From Pseudomonadota bacterium (lineage in GTDB: Bacteria; Desulfobacterota; Desulfobacteria; Desulfobacterales; RPRI01): a stretch of DNA of 6,025 nucleotides. Positions 1 through 4,406 of this stretch are shown in pieces. The notes under the pieces are model-generated. The model was not told the DNA's origin and did not search any database. It saw nothing but the letters and a program-made list of their open reading frames with translations. Each line of letters begins with the position of its first letter. Position 1 is the first letter of the stretch. The stretch is taken from positions 1 through 6,025 of the forward strand of contig JAHJRK010000007.1 in assembly GCA_018830925.1 (NCBI GenBank). The letters run 5' to 3'. A program made the position numbers and the translations under genes.

Positions 1-366
1 GAATTCGTTGATCAGCCAGAAACGAACCTCGGACTCAGCGCACAGTTTTCGAGCCGCATCAAGCGCCTGGGCTGTGTCTTCTCCGCCGTCCATGAAAAGC
101 GCAAGCCCTGGCTTGCGCTTTGCTGCGGCTGCGTACTGCAGAGCCTGCTTAATGCCCGCGAGGTAGTTCCGAACGTGATCCACCTCGATTGCATACTCAT
201 TCGTCAGGATGTCAATGCGACCAGTGGGGTGCTGTACCTCCACTTCGCCGCGAGTGACCTTGGCGTTGAATGCCATTTGCCAGTCGCTTTCTGAGTAGGA
301 CTGCGCATCGGCCAGAGAAAACACACCAAAGAATGCGATCAGAGTCAGTAGTAGCAAACGTCTCAT
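1..366 (-). CDS. Exported PD-(D/E)XK-like hypothetical protein, cassette 1, 3' end missing
   Basis: The frame is open from the ATG at 366 to the window edge (122 codons seen, C-terminus outside). A strong AGGAGGAG ribosome binding site lies just upstream. Residues 1-22 form a signal peptide: MRR, then a Leu-rich core, ending near ADAQ, so the product is probably periplasmic or secreted. The mature part has a pattern reminiscent of PD-(D/E)XK nuclease folds: D52 in GRIDILT, then E61-V62-D63 in AIEVD, then a helix with a QALQYA motif (74-79) and a strand PGLALFMD (86-93). The usual active-site Lys after the acidic pair is replaced by Asp. I recall similar 'AIEVD...QALhYA' small exported proteins as uncharacterised bacterial families, but the nuclease assignment is an inference and activity is unproven. 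The gene starts 22 bases after the first cassette base, so translation relies on the cassette's own RBS. No promoter is evident. Its own attC would lie beyond position 1. Confidence 0.8.
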   Translation of the reverse strand, partial: MRRLLLLTLIAFFGVFSLADAQSYSESDWQMAFNAKVTRGEVEVQHPTGRIDILTNEYAIEVDHVRNYLAGIKQALQYAAAAKRKPGLALFMDGGEDTAQALDAARKLCAESEVRFWLINEF

Positions 367-388
367 CTTTCTCCTCCTTTCTGCCGAA
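1..388 (-). mobile_element. Integron gene cassette 1 (partial)
   Basis: The cassette begins at 388, where the TT of the R' core GTTCGGC (389-383) follows the predicted G/TT crossover point. It carries only the exported hypothetical protein in the same orientation as the other cassettes. The downstream end and its attC fall outside the window. Prediction: the missing attC should open with an R'' box close to GCCGAAC, complementary to this cassette's first bases. Confidence 0.7.
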
Positions 389-473
389 CGTAAAGATAAC
401 CCGCCGGGGCCTGAATCCTGGCGGAAAAACCACAGGCCGGGATTCCCCGGTCGGGTTGATTGACTGGTTGGGC
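383..473 (-). other. attC recombination site, 91 bp, between cassettes 2 and 1
   Basis: On the minus strand the site runs from R'' GCCCAAC (473-467) to R' GTTCGGC (389-383). Inside these are 5-nt spacers (466-462 and 394-390). The L boxes pair as follows on the plus (bottom) strand: 395-403 pairs with 452-461, including a G-T wobble at 395/461 and one unpaired G at 458. The stem continues with CCGGG/CCCGG and GAATCC/GGATTC around a roughly 21-nt loop. R'' and R' match at 6 of 7 positions when folded. The single extrahelical base after three L-box pairs is the known signature used by integron integrases to choose the bottom strand. R' departs from the GTTRRRY consensus at its fourth base. Confidence 0.85.
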
Positions 474-1059
474 AATGATTCGTCTTTATCTCCTGTCCGA
501 TGTCAATGGCCGACCCCTTGCCCTTGCCTTATGGCTTTACAATTGGTATATCTGAAATATCCATGCGTCCCACTATTTTTTTCCCAGCATTGCATGCAGG
601 TAAAAACTCCTTAACTTTCATAATATCTTTGGCTGTTCCCAAGATTCCCTTGAATGCATCGAGTACGTCTTTTGCACCAGATATAGAGTCATTATTGACT
701 TTAGTGATTACTCCCTTATCTAGCTCCAGCGAAAACTTATACGACTCAAACAGCGCCGAATCGTAGCCAACAGCATACGGCTTTGTATAGTCTGGTACAC
801 TTACAACTTCGAATGACTTGACAGGTTTACAGGTACCGTCGTCACTTGAACCAATTACATTCCCATTCTTGTCTTGTGCTTGTGTAGTCTCAATTACAAA
901 TACCATGGGTTTGGGTTGATAAACGATCACTCCATTGATACGTCCATTTGAGTCTGGTTTTGGATTTTCGATGGTATACAATTTCCCAGCGCAGCCTGCC
1001 AATAACGTGAATGAAAGGACAACTAATATGTATTTCATAAACCCCCCTTTTGCTCCCAA
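389..1059 (-). mobile_element. Integron gene cassette 2, 671 bp, lipoprotein
   Basis: The cassette is delimited by the G/TT crossover points of the two attC sites: it starts at 1059 (after the G at 1060) and ends with the G at 389. The layout is classic: a 21-nt leader with a G-rich RBS, one ORF, then 55 nt between the stop and the attC R'' box. The cassette's own first bases (GTTGGGA with the flanking G) and its R'' (GCCCAAC) are complementary at 6 of 7 positions, as expected if it circularises through its own ends. Confidence 0.8.
529..1038 (-). CDS. Small hypothetical lipoprotein, cassette 2
   Basis: 169 residues. I chose the ATG at 1038 because it is preceded by a G-rich RBS (AAAGGGGGG) and starts a clear lipoprotein signal: MKYILVVLSFTLLAGC, with lipobox LLAGC and lipidated Cys16. 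The longer in-frame start at 1089 would run through the attC site and can be dismissed. The mature protein is mostly beta-type and polar at first. It has a motif-like stretch NGRINGVIVYQPKP (31-44), Cys70 and Cys149 that could form a disulfide, and a helical region at about 121-147 (KDVLDAFKGILG). I do not recognise a family and assign no function. It is expected to be anchored in the inner or outer membrane. It is the single ORF of its cassette and lacks an evident promoter, so expression would come from read-through or a distant integron promoter. Confidence 0.82.
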   Translation of the reverse strand: MKYILVVLSFTLLAGCAGKLYTIENPKPDSNGRINGVIVYQPKPMVFVIETTQAQDKNGNVIGSSDDGTCKPVKSFEVVSVPDYTKPYAVGYDSALFESYKFSLELDKGVITKVNNDSISGAKDVLDAFKGILGTAKDIMKVKEFLPACNAGKKIVGRMDISDIPIVKP

Positions 1060-1123
1060 CGAAAAGCTCACCTGGACCGAAGGCCGCAAGGCCTTCTGGA
1101 TCGGGTGCAGCGACAGGTTCGGC
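1054..1123 (-). other. attC recombination site, 70 bp, between cassettes 3 and 2
   Basis: Minus-strand order: R'' GCCGAAC (1123-1117), 5-nt spacer (1116-1112), L'' (1111-1104), inner hairpin, L' (1072-1066), 5-nt spacer (1065-1061), R' GTTGGGA (1060-1054). On the plus (bottom) strand GCTCACC at 1066-1072 pairs with GGTGCAGC at 1104-1111, leaving C1108 as the single extrahelical base. The variable terminal part ends in a perfect 7-bp stem (1079-1085 with 1090-1096) closed by a GCAA tetraloop. Size, symmetry and the extrahelical base all fit an integron attC. R'' deviates from RYYYAAC by one base. Confidence 0.88.
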
Positions 1124-1151
1124 GTTCATGTTTATCTTTTGCGTTAATTTC

Positions 1152-1589
1152 CTATTTCTTCGTGGGCAAAACATATCGAAAATTCGGTCCCTCTTGATTG
1201 CGTACATAGCTGTAGAACTCGCAGTCTAAGCAAGTGGCGATTTTCTCGGCGTATATGCCCTGCACCCTACCTCCACATAGTGTTCCTACCAGCGCCCAGC
1301 AGACTCTCCCTCCTTTTTTGCCTCTGTTAATGACTTCAAGTTTCTCAATTGTTGCAGCCGGACATAATCCAAGCTCAGCCACGTTAGTACCGCCAGATTC
1401 ACGACCACACTTTTTGAATTCCCAACAATTAAGGATGCGAATTGGAGCCTTAAAACCACGAAGCTTTGACTCCGAATCATGACTATTCTGCTCAAGTCGG
1501 AGAATTCTTGACTCAAGCTTAGAATTCACTTTCTTGAGCTCCTGGATTTCTTTCTCAAGTTCCGTAATTTTCTGAGTCCAATCACTCAT
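1152..1589 (-). CDS. Two-CW domain protein with N-terminal coiled coil, cassette 3
   Basis: 145 residues, ATG at 1589 with an AGAGG sequence about 9 nt upstream. Residues 4-34 form a charged heptad coiled coil (ITELEKEIQELKK...LESRILRLEQ). Residues 54-130 match the Cys/Trp-rich 'two-CW' domain type: NCWEFKKCGRE (C55, C61), GLCPAA (C76), GGRVCWALVGTLCGG (C98, C105) and TCLDCEFY (C120, C123). The seven cysteines suggest metal binding or a redox or structural role. No signal peptide is visible, so the product is probably cytoplasmic. The biochemical role of the family is not known to me. Most two-CW proteins I recall are short, or have the motif attached to other domains, in delta-proteobacteria and relatives, so a coiled-coil-linked copy on an integron cassette is noteworthy. 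The gene start overlaps the stop of the upstream truncated transposase frame. Confidence 0.85.
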   Translation of the reverse strand: MSDWTQKITELEKEIQELKKVNSKLESRILRLEQNSHDSESKLRGFKAPIRILNCWEFKKCGRESGGTNVAELGLCPAATIEKLEVINRGKKGGRVCWALVGTLCGGRVQGIYAEKIATCLDCEFYSYVRNQEGPNFRYVLPTKK

Positions 1590-1608
1590 GATGATGTACC
1601 TCTTTCAT
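1582..1608 (-). CDS. Possible 8-codon leader ORF overlapping the two-CW start
   Basis: An ATG at 1608 opens the frame MKEVHHHE and stops at 1582-1584, overlapping the first codons of the two-CW gene in another frame. The ATG at 1608 has no good ribosome binding site of its own, and the purine run inside this frame serves the downstream gene. It could modulate initiation by coupling, but it is more likely a chance ATG. Confidence 0.15.
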   Translation of the reverse strand: MKEVHHHE

Positions 1609-2365
1609 TTGTCCGGTTTCTGCACGCCGAACGTTGCTCTGCAACTGCATTATCCCAGCAATCGCCCTTTCGGCTCATACTGCAGATCATGCCATAGGCA
1701 TTCAAAAGTTTCTGATAATCATTACCGGCATATTGGCTGCCCCGATCAGAATGATGAATCAATCCCTTTCCAGGCTTTCGCCGCCAGTAAGCCATCAAAA
1801 GAGCTTCTGTGGCAAGCGATGCCTTCATGCGGCTGCTCATGGCCCAACCGACAACTTTCCTCGAATACAGATCGATTACCACCGCCAGATACAGCCATCC
1901 TTCCATTGTCCACAGATAGGAGATATCACTGCACCACACGGTGTTTGGCTGATCCACCTGAAAATTTCGATTCAAAAAATTAGGAGCAACCGGCAGGTTA
2001 TGTCTGCTGTCCGTCGTTATTTTGAACCTCTTGCGATGCTTTACAGATACACCGGCTTTTTTCATCAGGCTGCGGGCACGATATCGGCCCACATCATGCC
2101 CCTGAGAGCGGAGTCTTTCGGACGTTCTGCGAGAACCATAAGCGCCCCGGGTTTCTCCGTTGATCTGCCGGACTTTTGACATCAATTCAAAGTCCTTATC
2201 TATTTTTATATCATGGCTCATTTTCAAATATCGATAGTATCCGCTCCAGCTGACTTCCATAACCCTGCACAAAACGGTTATGGGATAGGCCTTCTGTTGC
2301 TGCCGGATAAAGTCGTATCTTACATCGACTCTTTGGCAAAGAAGGCTGCGGCCTTCTTTAATATT
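1586..2365 (-). pseudogene. IS3-family transposase orfB, C-terminally truncated
   Basis: The frame is open from 2365, just after a -1-frame TGA. The first candidate independent start is a TTG at 2272, but orfB of this family is normally made as a -1 frameshift fusion with orfA. Counting from the TTG, a winged-helix-like region (about 40-80) precedes the rve/DDE integrase core: D116 in WCSDISYLW, D176 in HHSDRGSQY and E212 in GDCWDNAVAE. D176 and E212 are 35 residues apart, giving DD(35)E. The family normally continues 'SFFHTLK...' after this Glu. Here the frame leaves the IS at 1637, runs 16 more codons through the cassette leader and stops at 1586. The catalytic triad is kept but the C-terminal segment is lost, so the protein is probably inactive. 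Confidence 0.85.
1626..1632 (-). other. Lone R' core (GTTCGGC) at the start of cassette 3
   Basis: This 7-bp core is identical to the R' of the 383-473 attC and a perfect complement to R'' at 1117-1123. The bases before it on the minus strand (CAAC) could be the last nucleotides of a lost attC spacer. Beyond 1636 the sequence is IS3 transposase, so the rest of the upstream attC or attI is absent. Confidence 0.65.
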
Positions 2366-2680
2366 TCATGCTCCATTTGAAGCCGCTTATTTTCTTTTCG
2401 CAGCCGATGCAGTTCCTCTTTTTCCGGTGCCATATGGCCTTTGCCAGGAAATGCTTGGTCGCTGTCGGTTTTAAGCTGGTTTCTCCAGTGCCGCAGAACA
2501 TTCGGGTGGATATCAAGATTTCGGGCGGCCTCCGAGATTTTGTAGCCTTGCTCGGTTACCAGTTTAACGGCATCAATTTTAAATTGTTTCGAGTAGCTCT
2601 TTTTCTTCGTTGTCATTTTTCACCTCCAAAAGTTTCATCCCTATAACACACTTTTCGAGGTGTCCGCTATACCTGTACCA
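1637..2680 (-). mobile_element. IS3-family insertion sequence, 3'-truncated
   Basis: Two partly overlapping minus-strand frames, orfA then orfB in the -1 frame, plus the DDE motifs identify the IS3 family. The 5' end is estimated near 2680, where the minus strand reads TGGTACAGG just outside the AGCGGACACC stretch. TG-starting alternatives at 2685 and 2689 exist, because the right inverted repeat needed to fix the end is lost. The 3' end stops at 1637, right after the catalytic Glu codon, so about 60-70 codons and the right terminal repeat are missing. This copy cannot transpose by itself. Confidence 0.8.
2320..2616 (-). CDS. IS3-family transposase orfA (HTH_Tnp_1)
   Basis: 98 residues, ATG at 2616 with an excellent GGAGGTG ribosome binding site 6 nt upstream. 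Residues 5-50 form the HTH_Tnp_1 DNA-binding domain (KSYSKQFKIDAVKLV...ISEAARNLDIHPNVLRHW). Residues 64-95 are a leucine-zipper-like helix ending in EILKKAAAFFAKE, the classic end of IS3-family OrfA. OrfA binds the terminal repeats and, as OrfAB, forms the transposase. The two KK codons are AAG-AAG within ATATTAAAGAAGG, so the usual A-rich slippery run of the family (A6G type) is absent here. Frameshifting would be weak or use another signal. The gene itself looks intact although its partner is broken. Confidence 0.9.
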   Translation of the reverse strand: MTTKKKSYSKQFKIDAVKLVTEQGYKISEAARNLDIHPNVLRHWRNQLKTDSDQAFPGKGHMAPEKEELHRLRKENKRLQMEHEILKKAAAFFAKESM

Positions 2681-3300
2681 TTTCAGTCATGACTCAGGAG
2701 ATACATGTGATAATGCCTATTTTTTAAAAAGGCAGGTGCCGTTTTATGTTTGTACGTTTTCCATATTTTTCCACCGCAAATAATCTCCTGCCTATCATAT
2801 TCCATGTAATATCAAATTATTTAGTTGTAATAAAGGCTTTTACAGTTGTTTTAATTGGTTTTGTTTTCACAAGATTTGGATTTATGGATAATCTGTTTTA
2901 ATAGGAAGAGATAGAGGGACGGGATACTAAATCTTTTACTAAATGAATGGATTACTACAATGCTATAACGATCTAACCTGGAGGAGAGAACGTTTGTAAT
3001 TACAGTTCTGCGGGTAGCAGTAGCGCGCGCTTTTTCTATTGTTATTCAAAAATGCTTTTTAACGACACACTCGGAAGGCTGCTGACAATATGACCATTAT
3101 GTGAGTTCGTGAACAAAACACTCAGGAAAATATCCGGGACGCTGGCAAAGCCTGGTTGCAGGAATTTTTCAGGAAACACCTACCTATACACAATATTCAG
3201 TTGGGAACAGAAGTGAGGATTTGCGTTTGAAATGATTGATCTAACACAGGACTGACAGGTGTGCGGGCGGTATCCCAGCGCATCCTTGTCCAGCTCGATG
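2681..3300. other. AT-rich intergenic stretch without a convincing gene
   Basis: About 620 bp between the IS end and the remnant behind the LytR_C lipoprotein gene. Both strands are broken into short frames. I see no integron integrase, attI, tRNA, CRISPR-like repeats or rho-independent terminator with a clear T-run. The only frame with any RBS-like support is the 51-codon hydrophobic one at 2746-2901. The DNA to about 3060 is markedly richer in A and T than the flanking genes. Confidence 0.5.
2746..2901 (+). CDS. Possible 51-residue hydrophobic small protein
   Basis: ATG at 2746 with GGCAGGTG 7 nt upstream, stop TAA at 2899-2901. The peptide begins MFVRFPYFSTANNLLP and contains one long hydrophobic segment at about 17-40 (IIFHVISNYLVVIKAF...VVLIGFVF), which could span the membrane once. 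It ends FTRFGFMDNLF. AT-rich DNA readily yields hydrophobic frames by chance, and no family is recognised. It is also the only plus-strand candidate in the window. I treat it as possible only. Confidence 0.22.
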   Translation: MFVRFPYFSTANNLLPIIFHVISNYLVVIKAFTVVLIGFVFTRFGFMDNLF

Positions 3301-3417
3301 TTAGCGATCTCTTATCAATTTTCCATACTCATCGTGCGTCCCGATCCATACCCGGATATAATCCTGCCCATCCGGAACAGCGGAAGGGAATCTCAGATGA
3401 AGATGCGGAGCCCCTCT
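3301..3417 (-). pseudogene. Open remnant after the lipoprotein stop, possible toxin C-terminus
   Basis: Directly behind the TAG of the lipoprotein gene the same frame stays open for 38 codons and ends with TAA at 3301-3303. Its last part reads DGQDYIRVWIGTHDEYGKLI, which reminds me of the C-terminal strand of RelE/HigB-like toxins ('IGTHAEYD'). There is no start codon with a ribosome binding site and no N-terminal toxin portion. It may be the tail of a decayed toxin gene, or a chance frame. If the TAG were read through, it would add 38 residues to the lipoprotein. I see no evidence for that. Confidence 0.25.
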
Positions 3418-4152
3418 CTACGGCTTCTTTCCCGTAACAATAATGAGATCATAAACCGACTTCCAGGTGAGCGGCTTGGTTGTTGCGCTGCCTCCCAGTT
3501 GTTTCACGATCTCCTCGGCGGTCGCTGCCTGATTGGGAGCATAGTAAACAGTATTCACGTCGAAATTGGACCGTTCTGCCAGGTCGACCAGTTTCACCTT
3601 GTAACCCATCTTTTTTATCCGTTTCGCCATCGCGCTGGCCGAAGCGATATTCCCTTCGCCTGCAAGGACCTTGATTTTGACAGCTCCGGTTTCTGCCCCA
3701 GCCGGCCCCGCTGCCGGTTTCTTTCGTGCCTCTTTCTTTGGATCACTGATCGTTTTGATCGGCATCCCCTTCATCTTCTTCGGTTCAACCGGCTCGGCGG
3801 CTTTCGCGATTTTTTCTCTTTCCGTCTCGAACTGCTTTATCTGAAGGTTGAGGCCATCAATGGTCTTGTTTGATTCGGTAATCTGTTCGTTTGCCTGGGC
3901 TATTTTGGTCTGTTGTTCGGACATACCCGTATTCATCAGGACAATCTGCGCCTGCTGATCGGCAACCTGCTTCTTACAGGCGGCTTTCTCCTGTTCCAGC
4001 GCCTTTTTCTGATTCCAGAGGTCGTTTTTGGACGTTTCAAATATCAGGATGTCTTCGGGGGAACTATTATCGACGGAGCGGAAAAACGAACAGCCCGTCG
4101 TCGTCAGGAGAATGAATAACACGGCGATATACATCATCTTGCGATAAAACAT
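3418..4152 (-). CDS. Lipoprotein with coiled coil and C-terminal LytR_C-like domain
   Basis: 244 residues. ATG at 4152 with an AGGAGGG ribosome binding site 5 nt upstream. Residues 1-21 form a lipoprotein signal ending in LLTTTGC, with lipidated Cys21. Residues 42-118 are a long Gln/Lys/Glu-rich coiled coil (NQKKALEQEKAACKKQ...IDGLNLQIKQFETEREKI). Residues 119-156 are a Pro/Ala/Lys linker. Residues 157-242 fit the LytR_C fold type: VKIKVLAGEGNIASASAMAK, then GYKVKLVDLAERSNFDVNTV, a YYAP strand, and a final WKSVYDLIIVTG strand. This domain is found at the C-terminus of LytR-CpsA-Psr proteins and as a stand-alone envelope module. It may be anchored in the outer membrane, with the coiled coil spanning periplasmic space. 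The job is envelope-related but the partner is unknown. No transmembrane or catalytic motif is visible. Confidence 0.85.
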   Translation of the reverse strand: MFYRKMMYIAVLFILLTTTGCSFFRSVDNSSPEDILIFETSKNDLWNQKKALEQEKAACKKQVADQQAQIVLMNTGMSEQQTKIAQANEQITESNKTIDGLNLQIKQFETEREKIAKAAEPVEPKKMKGMPIKTISDPKKEARKKPAAGPAGAETGAVKIKVLAGEGNIASASAMAKRIKKMGYKVKLVDLAERSNFDVNTVYYAPNQAATAEEIVKQLGGSATTKPLTWKSVYDLIIVTGKKP

Positions 4153-4170
4153 GATACCCTCCTAATCGGA

Positions 4171-4245
4171 TTATCTCCTGTCTTTCAAGAACTCATCGAG
4201 CCAGAAGAGGTTATTGATAGAGACTATGTTTAGTTTGCATTTCAT
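4171..4245 (-). CDS. Small ORF, 24 codons, upstream of the LytR_C lipoprotein
   Basis: ATG at 4245 preceded by a good GGAGG ribosome binding site 7 nt upstream (CTGGAGGGATTCTC), stop TAA at 4171-4173. The peptide begins MKCKLNIVSINNLFWLDEF and ends LKDRR. The stop lies 18 nt before the ATG of the lipoprotein gene, and the GGAG at the end of this frame leads into the next RBS region, so the two would be translationally close. It could be a leader peptide or a small functional protein made with the lipoprotein. I recognise no family. The strong RBS at correct spacing is the main support. Confidence 0.45.
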   Translation of the reverse strand: MKCKLNIVSINNLFWLDEFLKDRR

Positions 4246-4406
4246 GAGAATCCCTCCAGGGCTACAATATCCTGGGTTTGGAACAAAATTTTGGTTCATC
4301 CGGTTGATGCATACTTAACTCTCGTTCACCTACTACTACACGAAACAGTTGAGTGAAAAGAATTGAAGATTACCAATTGAACAGGTGAACCTTAATCCAC
4401 CCTTAT
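4246..4406. promoter_or_regulatory. Probable upstream region of the small ORF and lipoprotein genes
   Basis: 161 bp of AT-rich non-coding DNA between the kinase stop and the small ORF. It contains an 8-bp inverted repeat, GTTCACCT (4324-4331) and AGGTGAAC (4383-4390), with 51 bp between the arms, and a short direct repeat AATTGAA (4361-4367 and 4375-4381). A promoter for the small ORF and lipoprotein is likely here, but I see no strong -35/-10 or sigma-54 match and no terminator hairpin with a T-run for the kinase gene. Confidence 0.3.

Larger units (their letters stand above)
1060..1631 (-). mobile_element. Integron gene cassette 3, 572 bp, two-CW protein
   Basis: The cassette starts at 1631, after the G of a lone GTTCGGC core (1632-1626), and ends at the G at 1060 inside the next attC. 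Its R'' box (GCCGAAC) is a perfect 7/7 complement of its own starting core, which strongly supports a single excisable unit. The stop of the gene lies 28 nt before R''. The upstream attC that should precede it is missing and replaced by truncated IS DNA. Confidence 0.8.

Noticed and set aside
1..6. EcoRI site at the very start of the window
   Set aside because: Possibly a cloning or library boundary, but one 6-bp site at an edge is no biological feature.
1039..1089. Longer N-terminus for the cassette 2 lipoprotein (start at 1089)
   Set aside because: It would translate through the attC inner stem and R' box and hide the lipoprotein signal. The ATG at 1038 has the RBS and a signal peptide directly behind it.
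1634..2179. 181-codon plus-strand frame over the IS
   Set aside because: It is antisense to orfB, which carries the conserved DDE motifs, so it is a shadow.
2714..2734. TGCCT...AGGCA with T/A tracts as a rho-independent terminator
   Set aside because: The arms meet with almost no loop and the GC part is four pairs, which is too weak to call.
2945..3000. GGAGGAG motif at about 2980 as a ribosome binding site
   Set aside because: The nearest start candidate downstream is a TTG followed at once by TAA, so no gene follows.
3061..3258. Integron attI or further attC in the region before the lipoprotein gene
   Set aside because: A GTTGGGA-like heptamer occurs at about 3202 but has no paired R''/L-box structure around it, so it is a chance match.
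3352..3375. CCGGAT...ATCCGG inverted repeat as a terminator of the lipoprotein gene
   Set aside because: The stem is only 6 bp with a 12-nt loop, and no T-run follows on the minus strand.
3259..3873. 204-codon plus-strand frame
   Set aside because: It lies mostly antisense to the lipoprotein gene, lacks an RBS and domain features, and its composition (many Arg, Leu, Phe, Ser) is typical of a shadow frame.
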